From contig JAKSBQ010000045.1 of NCBI GenBank assembly GCA_022361075.1, positions 1 to 45,723 of the forward strand: a stretch of 45,723 bases of DNA. The letters are read 5' to 3'. The notes beneath the pieces are model-generated. The model saw only the letters and a program-made list of their open reading frames with translations. It was not told the DNA's origin and searched no databases. Shown here piece by piece: positions 18,455-27,458 of the stretch. The position numbers and the translations under genes are program-made. Origin of the DNA: Opitutales bacterium. GTDB taxonomy: Bacteria > Verrucomicrobiota > Verrucomicrobiia > Opitutales > JAFGAQ01. Every line of letters begins with the position of its first letter. Within the stretch, counting starts at the first letter, position 1.

Positions 18455-18488
18455 GATCCTGGCCTTTTTTGTAGGGGTCTACTTTTTT
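18449..18488 (+). terminator. Possible intrinsic terminator overlapping stop codon
   Basis: AAGTAG (18449-18454, including the stop codon) can pair with CTACTT (18479-18484). A smaller alternative stem, GTAG with CTAC around GGGT, is nested at 18471-18482. A T-run follows at 18483-18488. The stem is short and imperfect. Confidence 0.4.
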
Positions 18489-18577
18489 GAGCAATTTGAA
18501 TGCTTTTCAATCTGAGGATTTCTATACGAATACACGGGATCGTGTCGTACATTAATCACATGGAGATCATAATTATG

Positions 18578-18603
18578 TAACGGAATCTGGTGCGAGCGTA
18601 GTC
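18578..18603 (+). promoter_or_regulatory. ECF-type promoter, copy 2
   Basis: TGTAACGGAAT (TAACGGAA at 18578-18585) is followed after 14 bp by AGTCTA (AGTC 18600-18603). It lies 56 bp before the start of the GH38 gene and would drive the GH38-HAD-symporter operon. Confidence 0.75.
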
Positions 18604-18659
18604 TACCTGTCGAACCATGTATACTTGTCGTTGAATTGAGGTGATGCGTGGTCGATTAG

Positions 18660-21455
18660 ATGATGAAGACCGATACTCCTGAAAACAGGATTCAATACAT
18701 TAAGGTTGTATCCAATACCCACTGGGATCGCGAATTCCGAAAATCATTCGAACGGACACGTCATGGCCTGCTTCGTATGATGGACACCACGCTAGAGATT
18801 TTGGAAAATGATCCCGAATTTCACTCATTTACGTTGGATGGGCACTCGATTCTGATAGACGATTACCTCGAACTTCGCCCCGAAAAGAAGGCACTGGTTC
18901 AAGATCTACTCGCCCAAGGACGATTAGTTGCCGGACCTTACTACACCTTGGCTGAGGAATTCAGTATCGGACAAGAGGCACTGGTGCGCAATTTGATCTG
19001 GGGACGAAAAACAGTCGAAAAGCACAAGGGCAAAGTGGGAACGGTTGCTTACACTCCCTCATCTTGGGGTCAGACCGGTCAATTGCCGCAAATTCTTCTC
19101 GATTTCGGTATCGACAAAATGATGTTTTATCGCGGTATTTCGCACCACGAAAGCAAAGCGGAATATTTGTGGCAGGCACCGGATGGATCCCGGGTTTATG
19201 CCAGTCGTTTCGCAATCTACGCACGCTACAATTGGTATTATCTCGTCCACCGAATGGTGTCGAGAGGCACACAATTTGATAAGACTTACCACTGGGGGGC
19301 GCATCATGAGTGCCCAGTTCGTCTCGCAGATGGCGAATCCGAGGCAGATCCTTCTTTCGATCTGCAAAAGCCTGCACTCAGCTATGATGCGCAGCAACTG
19401 AAACCGGCAATTGAGTCAATGATTGAGGCCGAAGGAGCACACTTCACCACTCCTGTTTTTTTGGCAATGAACGGCCATGACATATCCGCCCCTCATCCGC
19501 TGGAATCGCAGGTCATCAGCGATGCCAAAAAACAATTTGAAGGGAGATACGACATTGAGCACTGTGACTTGGAGCGGTTTTGGGAATCCATGTTGCCTCA
19601 TTTTGATGCCGAAAGTGCGACAGTTCTGACGGGAGAGCGACGAGCCTACCTCAAAGAGGGAATGTGGACCTTTCTATTCCCGGGAACCATCAGCGCCCGA
19701 ACCTATTTGAAACAACAGGATGCAAAAGCAAGCAATCGACTCGTGTATCTTGCCGAGCCACTGGCTTGCCTCTCGCATCAGTCAGGGATGTCTTCACAAA
19801 AGTCGAATCTCGATCGTGCGTGGACCTATTTGATGTCGAATCATACCCATGATGCTAATGGTGGTTGTGCACCCGATGCGGTGTGCAAAGATATGGAGTA
19901 TCGCTATCGCAAAACAACTGATCTTGCTAACATCACGATTGAGTCCTCGCTGTCATACGTCGCCACTAACCTAAGTTCTGATGGACAATCATCGGAGGTG
20001 CAGCAGCTACTGGTTTACAACCCACTCCCGCATCCTCACTCGATCGTTACCACGGTAGATCTTGAAGTTGCCCATGCTTCAGATGCACAATCGGTTGAGC
20101 TGATTTCGGAGCAAGGAGATGTGGTGAATTTCCAACCCATCAGCTGTCAGCCCTCCAGTGTGTTTGTGGACAGTATCTGGGAAGTTCCCACCATACTCGC
20201 CAGCAAACGCATGCGCTTCTATGCGGAATTCAAAAACCTCCCAGCAATGGGCTATCGAACCTATGAGATTCGTCCAAGGGATGTGGAGCGTCGGATGACC
20301 ACTTCGCTCATTACTGGGCCCAATACAATGGAAAATGAATTCCTGAAGCTTAAACTCAACTCAGATGGAACCATCGACCTTGAGAATAAGGCGACGGGAA
20401 AGTGTTACGAGAGAATCAATTATCTGCTGGATGATGGCGAAACTGGTAATGCATGGCAGCATGAATCTCCTGCTAAAGACCAAATCTTCAACTCACTTGG
20501 CTGTCAGGCCAAATTGAGCATCACATTGGATGGTCCGCTGGTATCCACGCTAACCGCGTGTTACGATTTTGAACTTCCGGCCGACTATGCCGATGGAAGC
20601 CAACGCTCCTCCTCACTCATCTCCAATCCAGTTCAAATCAATTACACACTCGAAAAAGGTTCTCCTTTGGTGAAAGTAGAGGTCGAACTTGATAATCGTG
20701 CAAAAGATCACCGATTAAGGGCGGCATTTCCTACTTTACTGAAGTCTGACTACAGCGTTGCCGACAGTCATTTTGATGTCGTCAAAAGGTCGATCGAACT
20801 TCCGGATTCCAATGGCTGGGTGGAAGAAGTTCAAGGAACTCAGCCTCTGCAAACTTTTGTCGATCTCCATGATGACCAGCAGGGCCTCGCAATTTTTTCG
20901 AAGGGGCTTTTTGAATATGAAATTCTCCATCATCGCTCCAGCAATACCATTGCTTTGACACTGCTCAGAGCTTGCCGAATCAAACTAAAGGTTTCAGAAG
21001 AAAAAATCTCCGAACTGCCCGACGAGGGGATTCAATGCCCTGGAAAGCAGAGATTCGAATACGCTATTTTTCCCCATGAAGGAGATTACCTGAAAGGGCA
21101 AGTGCCCCAACAGGCAAAACAGTATCTCAATGACCTGAAGCTGATGCAATGTGGAAAGGGTTCCGGAATATTACCTCATCAACAGTCCCTGCTGCACATT
21201 GAAAATCCGGACATCCAGCTTTCGGCCTTCAAACCGTCTGAAGATGGAGATGGTTATATCCTCAGAGTGTTCAACACGAGTGAAAGCGATAGTTCCACGG
21301 TAGTTCGCTTGGGTTATCCCTTGAAAAAGGTCAGCAACTGCGGAATGGCAGAAGATGCCGATCATGCCTTTGAACATGAAGCTAATCACTTCCAAATCAA
21401 ATTAGGTGCAAAGAAGATTCTAAGTCTCCGAATTCAGCTCCAGGCAACGTCGTGA
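18660..21455 (+). CDS. GH38 family alpha-mannosidase-like protein lacking the usual nucleophile Asp
   Basis: The 931-residue protein has the GH38 layout: NTHWDREF with zinc ligands His21 and Asp23, the barrel, a three-helix bundle, and a long C-terminal beta-sandwich region. A second zinc-ligand motif is NGHD. The motif that normally carries the nucleophile (PDxFG, followed by QMPQI) reads PSSWGQTGQLPQI, with Ser134 in place of Asp. I have an impression that related proteins carry such a variant, so this may be a distinct subfamily with another mechanism or substrate, not a dead enzyme. No signal peptide is visible, so it probably acts in the cytoplasm on imported oligosaccharides, in keeping with the symporter encoded in the same operon. 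The stop overlaps the next start by 4 bp. Confidence 0.85.
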   Translation: MMKTDTPENRIQYIKVVSNTHWDREFRKSFERTRHGLLRMMDTTLEILENDPEFHSFTLDGHSILIDDYLELRPEKKALVQDLLAQGRLVAGPYYTLAEEFSIGQEALVRNLIWGRKTVEKHKGKVGTVAYTPSSWGQTGQLPQILLDFGIDKMMFYRGISHHESKAEYLWQAPDGSRVYASRFAIYARYNWYYLVHRMVSRGTQFDKTYHWGAHHECPVRLADGESEADPSFDLQKPALSYDAQQLKPAIESMIEAEGAHFTTPVFLAMNGHDISAPHPLESQVISDAKKQFEGRYDIEHCDLERFWESMLPHFDAESATVLTGERRAYLKEGMWTFLFPGTISARTYLKQQDAKASNRLVYLAEPLACLSHQSGMSSQKSNLDRAWTYLMSNHTHDANGGCAPDAVCKDMEYRYRKTTDLANITIESSLSYVATNLSSDGQSSEVQQLLVYNPLPHPHSIVTTVDLEVAHASDAQSVELISEQGDVVNFQPISCQPSSVFVDSIWEVPTILASKRMRFYAEFKNLPAMGYRTYEIRPRDVERRMTTSLITGPNTMENEFLKLKLNSDGTIDLENKATGKCYERINYLLDDGETGNAWQHESPAKDQIFNSLGCQAKLSITLDGPLVSTLTACYDFELPADYADGSQRSSSLISNPVQINYTLEKGSPLVKVEVELDNRAKDHRLRAAFPTLLKSDYSVADSHFDVVKRSIELPDSNGWVEEVQGTQPLQTFVDLHDDQQGLAIFSKGLFEYEILHHRSSNTIALTLLRACRIKLKVSEEKISELPDEGIQCPGKQRFEYAIFPHEGDYLKGQVPQQAKQYLNDLKLMQCGKGSGILPHQQSLLHIENPDIQLSAFKPSEDGDGYILRVFNTSESDSSTVVRLGYPLKKVSNCGMAEDADHAFEHEANHFQIKLGAKKILSLRIQLQATS

Positions 21456-22414
21456 AATCTAAACATTTTCTGAGAGCTTTGAATCCTGTTGATCGCATCG
21501 AGGAGGATCCCTCATTCCAGTCAGGAGAGGATGGGATTTTGCAAATTTACGCTCCAAAGGATCGCAAGGCATATTTCATCGAGTATGAAAACAAAGTGCT
21601 GGTCTGGATACGAAGTGCCATGGGCCACCCAGCCATTTATCCTCTTCCTGAAAGTAACTTCGAAGCACCCATTAAAGCTGTGTTGATGGATTTGGACGGC
21701 ACGAGTGTCAAAAGCGAGAGTTTCTGGATTTGGATCATCGAACAAACGGTCTGCAAATTGCTGGGCGACCCGAAGTTTACATTGGAAAATGCTGACGAGC
21801 CTTTTGTTTCCGGGCACTCTGTTTCTGAGCACCTTCAGTATTGTATTCAAAAATACTGTCCCGATAAGAGTGTCGACGATGCCCGAAAGCACTATTTTGA
21901 CATCACGCATTATGAGATGAATGAGATCCTCGAAGGAAGAGGAAAACGAGATGCGTTCCACCCTGTCGATGGGTTGAAGGAATTTCTGCTCGAACTCAAG
22001 GCGAAGCAGGTGCGCATCGGATTGGTGACATCGGGTCTGTATGAAAAAGCCTGGCCTGAGATCATCTCTGCATTTGAACAAATCGGCTTAGGAGATCCGC
22101 TGGAATTCTATGATGCGATTATCACTGCCGGACAAGCCATCCGAAAAGGACAGACTGGAACTCTAGGCGAGCTATCACCCAAGCCTCATCCGTGGTTATA
22201 CGCCGAAACTGCCCGCGTTGGACTTGGGATCGGCATCGATGAGCGTTCCCGCGTGCTGGGAATCGAAGACTCTTCTGCTGGGGTGTTATCCATTCGGCTA
22301 GCCGGATTCGAGTGTATCGGCATGTCCGGCGGTAACATTCAACAAAGCGGAATGGAATCATTACTCCTGCAATCTGCGGATCAACTCACCGACATTTTAC
22401 CGACTCTATTTTGA
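21452..22414 (+). CDS. HAD-superfamily hydrolase (phosphoglycolate phosphatase/beta-phosphoglucomutase-like)
   Basis: The 320-residue protein carries the HAD motifs: DLDGT with nucleophile Asp80 and acid/base Asp82, VTSG as motif II, the lysine in LSPKPHPWLY as motif III, and GIEDSSAG as motif IV. The insertion between motifs I and II is the helical C1 cap of phosphoglucomutase/phosphatase types. About 70 residues precede the HAD core and have no family I recognise. Translation starts at a GTG at 21452 that overlaps the GH38 stop (GTGA), so the two are translationally coupled. It probably dephosphorylates or isomerises a sugar phosphate produced by the catabolic operon. Confidence 0.85.
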   Translation: MKSKHFLRALNPVDRIEEDPSFQSGEDGILQIYAPKDRKAYFIEYENKVLVWIRSAMGHPAIYPLPESNFEAPIKAVLMDLDGTSVKSESFWIWIIEQTVCKLLGDPKFTLENADEPFVSGHSVSEHLQYCIQKYCPDKSVDDARKHYFDITHYEMNEILEGRGKRDAFHPVDGLKEFLLELKAKQVRIGLVTSGLYEKAWPEIISAFEQIGLGDPLEFYDAIITAGQAIRKGQTGTLGELSPKPHPWLYAETARVGLGIGIDERSRVLGIEDSSAGVLSIRLAGFECIGMSGGNIQQSGMESLLLQSADQLTDILPTLF

Positions 22415-22430
22415 ACCATCATAAACGAAA

Positions 22431-24224
22431 ATGACCCCGATTGATTACTCTATTGTCTGTATTTACATGCTGATCATCATCATCGCCGGAGTCCTACTCC
22501 AGCAAAGAGCAGCAAAGAACATTGATACGTACTTTCTTGGTGGAAGAAAACTGCCCTGGTGGGTGCTCGGCTCCAGTGGGATGGCGGCGAACGTTGATAT
22601 CTCAGGCACGATGATCAACACCGCACTCATCTATTCGCTCGGAGTGATGGGTTTTTATGTCGAACTGCGGGGAGGTGTTGTTCTGATATTGGCATTTCTA
22701 CTCGTGTTCATGGGGAAATGGAATCGTCGAAGCGGGGTGATGACGCTGGCAGAGTGGATGTATCTTCGCTTTGGATCTGGTAAACAAGGTGATCTAGCCA
22801 GACTCATCAGTGCGATCGCAAGTATCATTTTAACCATTGCGCTGATCAGTTATTTTGCCATTGCTTCCGGTAAATTCGCCGGTGAATTTCTCGGCATGGA
22901 TTGGCGACTGGCTGCTACGCTGATGATTATCATTGCAGCCTCTTACACGGTCGCCAGTGGATTGTATGCGGTCGTTTGGATCGATTTGATGCAAAGCGCG
23001 ATTATTTTGGGTGTAGCCTTGTTCATCGTGTTTATGGCGATGACACAGGTTAACTTTCCCGGATTAGATGCTCCATTGGTGACGAGTATCCCCGCTTTGA
23101 ATGGTGAAACCGCTACTGTGCAAACCACTTACGGTGAGTGGACGAGCATCGTACCCAAAATGACGTTAGACTTCGAAGGCCCGTATGCGATTTTCAACCT
23201 GTTCGGTGTTGCCATCAGTTTTTATCTGATGAAAGCCATTCTCGAAGGCTTCGGAGGTGGTAACAGCTACATGGCGCAGCGTTATTTTGCCGCAAAAGAT
23301 GAGAGAGAAGCCGGACTCATTTCTCTCCTTTGGACCGTCCTGCTCGCATTCCGATGGCCGTTGACGGGAGCACTGGCGTTATTTGGCGTTCATTACGGTA
23401 TCGAACATGCCGTGATTGCTGATCCAGAGATGGTGGTGCCAACAGTGATCAACACTTATCTGCCGATTGGTTTGAAAGGATTGGTCATTGCGGGATTTAT
23501 CGCAGCTGCAATGTCTACGGTCGATGCCACGGTCAATGCAGGAGCATCCTACTGGGTCAAGGACATCTACCAAGCCTACATCAACCCAAAAGCTTCGGAA
23601 AAGAAACTGATGCTTCAAAGTAAGTTAGGGACAATTTTACTGCTCCTCATCGGACTCCTGCTCAGTTTTACAGTTCGAAACATCAACGAAATATGGGGCT
23701 GGACGATGATGGGGATCGCATCAGGTATTCTTGTTCCTCAGCTCATGCGCTGGTACTGGTGGCGCTTCAACGGATTTGGTTTTGCTGCCGGGACTTTTAC
23801 GGGTCTCATCGCCGCGATTGCGACCAAATTGTTAGTGCCGGAGGTGCAAGACTACACATTGTTCATCTACTCCAGTGCTCTATCATTTGTGGGTTGTATC
23901 ATCGGAACTTACCTTACTCCTGCAACGGATGATGAGGTGCTGTCAAAATTCTACAAAGTCACTCGACCTTTTGGCTTGTGGGGCAAATTTAAGTTGGAAT
24001 TACCAGAACAGCAGCAACGGAGTGTCCGGGCAGAGAATCAGCGGGACATCGTGTCGATATTCATGGCAGTGCCATGGCAGATTACACTTTTCTTGTCAGC
24101 CATGATGATTGTTTACAAACGCTGGGATCAATTCGTCATCCTTGGCTCCATTTGTGCGCTCTTGTCGGTTGGATTGTATTTCAATTGGTTCCGACACTTA
24201 AAAGCGGAAAAGGCTGACATCTGA
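22431..24224 (+). CDS. Sodium:solute symporter (SSS/SLC5 family), sugar transporter
   Basis: This 597-residue integral membrane protein has about 13-14 hydrophobic segments. It opens with the typical SSS start (YFLGGRKLPWWVLGSSGMAANVDISGTM), and TM5-like and TM8-like regions follow (AMSTVDATVNAGASYWVKDIYQ is the SSS signature region). It should import a monosaccharide or sugar acid with Na+. The gene starts 16 bp after the HAD phosphatase gene and is the third member of the GH38 operon. A 13-bp inverted repeat downstream (24298-24330) probably ends the transcript. Confidence 0.92.
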   Translation: MTPIDYSIVCIYMLIIIIAGVLLQQRAAKNIDTYFLGGRKLPWWVLGSSGMAANVDISGTMINTALIYSLGVMGFYVELRGGVVLILAFLLVFMGKWNRRSGVMTLAEWMYLRFGSGKQGDLARLISAIASIILTIALISYFAIASGKFAGEFLGMDWRLAATLMIIIAASYTVASGLYAVVWIDLMQSAIILGVALFIVFMAMTQVNFPGLDAPLVTSIPALNGETATVQTTYGEWTSIVPKMTLDFEGPYAIFNLFGVAISFYLMKAILEGFGGGNSYMAQRYFAAKDEREAGLISLLWTVLLAFRWPLTGALALFGVHYGIEHAVIADPEMVVPTVINTYLPIGLKGLVIAGFIAAAMSTVDATVNAGASYWVKDIYQAYINPKASEKKLMLQSKLGTILLLLIGLLLSFTVRNINEIWGWTMMGIASGILVPQLMRWYWWRFNGFGFAAGTFTGLIAAIATKLLVPEVQDYTLFIYSSALSFVGCIIGTYLTPATDDEVLSKFYKVTRPFGLWGKFKLELPEQQQRSVRAENQRDIVSIFMAVPWQITLFLSAMMIVYKRWDQFVILGSICALLSVGLYFNWFRHLKAEKADI

Positions 24225-24297
24225 TCACGCATCATCGCTGCGAATGCAAACAACTGGAGTTGAGCGTATTGTTTTTGAGTGTTGAAGAAAGAGGACA

Positions 24298-24330
24298 TTC
24301 TGGCGTGTAGCCTAAAACTACACGCCAGAA
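24298..24330 (+). terminator. Perfect 13-bp hairpin, likely terminator
   Basis: TTCTGGCGTGTAG (24298-24310) and CTACACGCCAGAA (24318-24330) form a perfect 13-bp stem with a 7-nt loop. It lies 74 bp after the symporter stop and 20 bp before the next ECF-type promoter. There is no long T-run, but the stem is the strongest in the window and marks the operon boundary. Confidence 0.7.
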
Positions 24331-24350
24331 GTAAATTTCCATTATTAACG

Positions 24351-24378
24351 TCACGGAAAGGATGTGAACCATCGTCTA
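24351..24378 (+). promoter_or_regulatory. ECF-type promoter, copy 3
   Basis: GTCACGGAA (TCACGGAA at 24351-24358) is followed after 14 bp by CGTCTA (24373-24378). A start of transcription near 24385 would exclude the in-frame GTG at 24364 and favour the ATG at 24424 as the start of the TRAP receptor. It is the only copy with C instead of A at the third position of the GTAACGGA core. Confidence 0.75.
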
Positions 24379-24423
24379 TCAGGTGTGGGATCGAAACGGA
24401 ATGATGAGAAACGAGCCTTAATC

Positions 24424-25431
24424 ATGGGCTTTTTGTTGGGCTTTGGTCTCTGCTCGTTTCTTTTTAGCTGGGTGCTATTTATCTCTCGAGGCAATACGGA
24501 TTCTGAGGGAGTGGTAGTGACGCTAAAATTTGCACATGTTCTCCCTACAAACCATCCCGTACACCAGGGCATCGAATTCTTTGCCGATCGTTTGAGTACG
24601 CTCTCCGATGGTCAGATGGAGACAGTGATTTATCCATCGGGTCAGCTGGGTGATGAAACAAAATGTATTGAGAACATCCAAATCGGCACTTTGGACCTCA
24701 CTAAGACCAGTACTTCTACGATGGGAAATTTCCTCTCACTCATGAAGGTATTCAGTTTGCCTTATCTTTTCAGAGAAGAGGCTCATTATTGGAGAGTTCT
24801 AGAAGGATCCATAGGACAAGAAATGCTCGAAGCTATTGCCGAGCGGGACGATGGTACACAAACGGGGTTTATTGGACTCGGTTATTTTGATTCCGGGAGT
24901 CGCAGTTTTTATGCAGATGTACCGATTTTAAAGCCTGATGATTTCAGGGGGAAGAAGTTTCGCATCATGCGTGATCCGGTTACAATGGATACGGTGGATG
25001 CTCTCGGAGGTTCGCCAACACCGATCCCGTGGGGCGAACTCTACACCGCACTAAAACAAGGGGTTGTGGACGGCGCAGAAAATAATCCGCCAAGTATTGT
25101 TTCCGCAAGGCATAGCGAGATATCGAAGTATTACATGCTCACTCATCACAGCCGAATTCCGGATATCGTCATTGTGAGCCAAAAGACATGGGATCGTTTG
25201 AGTTCCCAACAAAAACAATGGCTGAAACAAGCGATGGCAGACGCCACGCAGTATCAGCGAGGCATTTGGGCTGAATCTTCTCAGCACGCGATGGATCAAA
25301 TGAGAGCCGAAGGAGTGACGATTCATGAAGTGGAACTCAAGCCCTTTGTCACTGCTGTTCAACCTGTGATCGAGAAATACGCTGTTGGACAACTGAGAGA
25401 ATGGTATGATCGAATTCAGGAACAGCCTTAG
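24424..25431 (+). CDS. TRAP transporter solute-binding protein, DctP family
   Basis: From this start the protein has 335 residues. A signal/anchor segment (MGFLLGFGLCSFLFSWVLFI) is followed by a DctP-type binding protein: LKFAHVLPTNHPVHQGI, FADRLSTLSDGQM, a YPSGQLGDE loop, the RIMRDPV arginine region and the AENNPPSIV stretch. Such receptors bind C4-dicarboxylates or, often, uronic and aldonic acids. No DctQ or DctM membrane subunits are encoded nearby, so partners must lie elsewhere. The start at 24424 is preferred because the upstream promoter's -10 element lies at 24373-24378. The next two genes (SDR, dehydratase) follow at 8 and 7 bp, indicating a sugar-acid catabolic operon. Confidence 0.88.
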   Translation: MGFLLGFGLCSFLFSWVLFISRGNTDSEGVVVTLKFAHVLPTNHPVHQGIEFFADRLSTLSDGQMETVIYPSGQLGDETKCIENIQIGTLDLTKTSTSTMGNFLSLMKVFSLPYLFREEAHYWRVLEGSIGQEMLEAIAERDDGTQTGFIGLGYFDSGSRSFYADVPILKPDDFRGKKFRIMRDPVTMDTVDALGGSPTPIPWGELYTALKQGVVDGAENNPPSIVSARHSEISKYYMLTHHSRIPDIVIVSQKTWDRLSSQQKQWLKQAMADATQYQRGIWAESSQHAMDQMRAEGVTIHEVELKPFVTAVQPVIEKYAVGQLREWYDRIQEQP

Positions 25432-25439
25432 CGATTTGA

Positions 25440-26201
25440 ATGATGAAGATTGATTTAAGAGGAGAACTAGCCGTCATCACAGGCGGGGGCTCGGGAATTG
25501 GACTCGGAATTGCACAGGCTTTAGTATCCTGTGGCAGTAAAGTAGCAATCTTAGGCAGAGATTCTCAAAAACTCGAACAAGCCTCTCATCAACTGGGTGA
25601 TCAGGCTAGAGGATTTGTGCTCGACGTGAATGAAACCACACGACATGCAAAGGTTCTTTCGAGTATTACGGATACTTTCGACCATCCGATCAGCATCCTT
25701 GTGAACAATGCAGGTAATCATCTTAAAAAACCGCTCCTGGAAACTTCGGATGATGCTTTTGCGGAGGTGATGCAGACTCATGTTGCCTCTTCTTTTGCAC
25801 TCAGTCGAAACGTAATCGAACACAGCATGAAGCCGAATAAAAAAGGAACCATCCTCTTCATCTCTTCAATGGCAGCCTTTTTGGCGATCCCGAACATAGT
25901 CGCTTATACAACAGCAAAAGCCGCAATCGGGGGGTTGGTGAGAAGTCTGATGGCTGAATCTGCGTTGTACGGAATTCGTATCAATGCAATTGCTCCAGGG
26001 TGGATCGATACGGACATGATGCGAGCCGCTGTCAATGAAGATGAGTCACGTAAACAACGCATTGTTCAACGCATCCCCGCTGGCAAGTTTGGAATGGTAA
26101 ACGATATTGGGAACACAGCAGCCTTTTTGTGTTCTCCATTCGCATCGTATATCAATGGAGTCACACTGCCTGTCGACGGAGGAGCGCTGAACAGTTTCTG
26201 A
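25440..26201 (+). CDS. SDR family oxidoreductase
   Basis: This 253-residue classical short-chain dehydrogenase has the nucleotide-binding TGGGSGIG (residues 14-21), the structural NNAG (89-92), the catalytic Ser in ISSM (142-143) and the YxxxK pair Tyr156-Lys160 (AYTTAKAA), followed by INAIAPGWIDTDM. It resembles gluconate 5-dehydrogenase or ketogluconate-type reductases. The clean C-terminal motif INGVTLPVDGGA completes the fold. It sits between a TRAP receptor and an enolase-superfamily dehydratase, so it probably oxidises or reduces a hexonate or keto-acid in the same pathway. A second ATG lies at 25443, making the exact start ambiguous by one codon. Confidence 0.92.
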   Translation: MMKIDLRGELAVITGGGSGIGLGIAQALVSCGSKVAILGRDSQKLEQASHQLGDQARGFVLDVNETTRHAKVLSSITDTFDHPISILVNNAGNHLKKPLLETSDDAFAEVMQTHVASSFALSRNVIEHSMKPNKKGTILFISSMAAFLAIPNIVAYTTAKAAIGGLVRSLMAESALYGIRINAIAPGWIDTDMMRAAVNEDESRKQRIVQRIPAGKFGMVNDIGNTAAFLCSPFASYINGVTLPVDGGALNSF

Positions 26202-26208
26202 ACGCATC

Positions 26209-27318
26209 ATGAAAATCACCAAAATAGAGACTTTCATTCTTCATGTTCCGGTGACCCGTGGAGATATTGCCGATAGCTCCCACCGCATTACTCACTGGGG
26301 TGCTCCGGGAGTGGCGATTCATACGGATTCGGGCTTAGTTGGTTATGGGTATAGCGGAACCCATGCTCATCTTCCGACAGATCGGCTCATCACGGATTGC
26401 ATCGAAACAAGTTACGGTCCGCTCCTACTTGGCCAGGATCCGACGGAGGTCAGGGGATTGTGGCAGATGCTTTACGAGACAAGTGAAATTCTTTGGGTAG
26501 GCAGAGCGAGCATCCCTCATTTGGCACTTGGTGCGATTGATGTGGCTTTGTGGGACTTGAAAGCCAAGGCGACAGATCAACCTCTCTGGAAACTGTTAGG
26601 TGGAAGTGCACAGAAAATCAAAGCATACAACACTGATGCCGGGTGGCTCAATTGGCCGCTTGATCGCCTACTCAGCGATTGTAAGCGTTTAGTTGAAACC
26701 GAAGGTTATCAAGCAGTGAAAATTAAGTTGGGTTCTGACAACCCGATTGCGGATTTGAAACGAGTGGAAGCTACCCGACAAGCTCTGGGATCAGACGTCC
26801 GCATTATGGTGGACATCAATGGTCGATGGACTTTACCTCAAGCAATACAATATGGATCAAGGCTTGCAGACTTTGATGTCGCGTGGATAGAAGAGCCTAT
26901 TCGATTTGATGATGTGCAAGGCCATCGTCGTCTTGCGAATACGATTCAAACTCCGCTGGCACTTGGAGAACAACTATACAGCAAAGATCATTTTCGAGAG
27001 TTCATTCACGCCGATGCTGTTCACTATGTTCAACCGGACGTTGCCCGCCTTGCGGGTGTCACCGAATGGTGGCAAGTCGCTGAACTCGCATATTGCTACT
27101 GCTTACCCGTAGTCCCTCACGTCGGTGACATGGGGCAAGTTCACATCCATTGCTGCATCGCCCACCCAGCTTGCGACCTGTTGGAGTTTATCCCGTGGCT
27201 GGTTCCATGGATGAAGTATCCTGTTAAAATTGAAGACGGCTATTACCAGGTTCCCGATGCTCCGGGTGCAGGCTCCGAACCCAGCGAGGAGGCACTCACG
27301 CGCATGAATAAAATTTGA
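26209..27318 (+). CDS. Mandelate racemase/muconate lactonizing enzyme family, probable sugar-acid dehydratase
   Basis: The 369-residue protein has an enolase-superfamily capping domain followed by a barrel. The catalytic KIK motif is at residues 171-173. Metal ligands are Asp202 (VDINGRW), Glu228 (IEEP) and Glu254 (LGEQ), and His304 in VPHVGDMG is the second-face base. These are the residues of acid-sugar dehydratases such as those for fuconate, galactarate or arabinonate; the exact substrate is not predictable. It shares an operon with a TRAP receptor and an SDR, matching a pathway that turns an imported aldonic or uronic acid into a 2-keto-3-deoxy acid. It ends 18 bp before a small terminator-like hairpin. 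Confidence 0.92.
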   Translation: MKITKIETFILHVPVTRGDIADSSHRITHWGAPGVAIHTDSGLVGYGYSGTHAHLPTDRLITDCIETSYGPLLLGQDPTEVRGLWQMLYETSEILWVGRASIPHLALGAIDVALWDLKAKATDQPLWKLLGGSAQKIKAYNTDAGWLNWPLDRLLSDCKRLVETEGYQAVKIKLGSDNPIADLKRVEATRQALGSDVRIMVDINGRWTLPQAIQYGSRLADFDVAWIEEPIRFDDVQGHRRLANTIQTPLALGEQLYSKDHFREFIHADAVHYVQPDVARLAGVTEWWQVAELAYCYCLPVVPHVGDMGQVHIHCCIAHPACDLLEFIPWLVPWMKYPVKIEDGYYQVPDAPGAGSEPSEEALTRMNKI

Positions 27319-27336
27319 GACAGCTAAAAAGTCAGA

Positions 27337-27363
27337 TGTGAAGGTCTAGTCACAGAGTTTTTT
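27337..27363 (+). terminator. Possible intrinsic terminator
   Basis: TGTGA (27337-27341) and TCACA (27350-27354) form a short stem with an 8-nt loop, followed three bases later by six T (27358-27363). It sits just before the next ECF-type promoter. Confidence 0.45.
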
Positions 27364-27373
27364 CTGAACTTCG

Positions 27374-27399
27374 TAACGGATCGCCTGTTTTTTAGCGTC
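27374..27399 (+). promoter_or_regulatory. ECF-type promoter, copy 4
   Basis: GTAACGGAT (TAACGGAT at 27374-27381) is followed after 14 bp by CGTC (27396-27399). The last base of the -35 element is T instead of A. It lies 59 bp upstream of the ATG at 27459 and rules out a GTG at 27420 only weakly. Confidence 0.7.
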
Positions 27400-27458
27400 C
27401 TCATGATGGATTCGCTGTAGTGGACCCCATAGTGCCCAAAATTCTACTCTTTCTTTGT

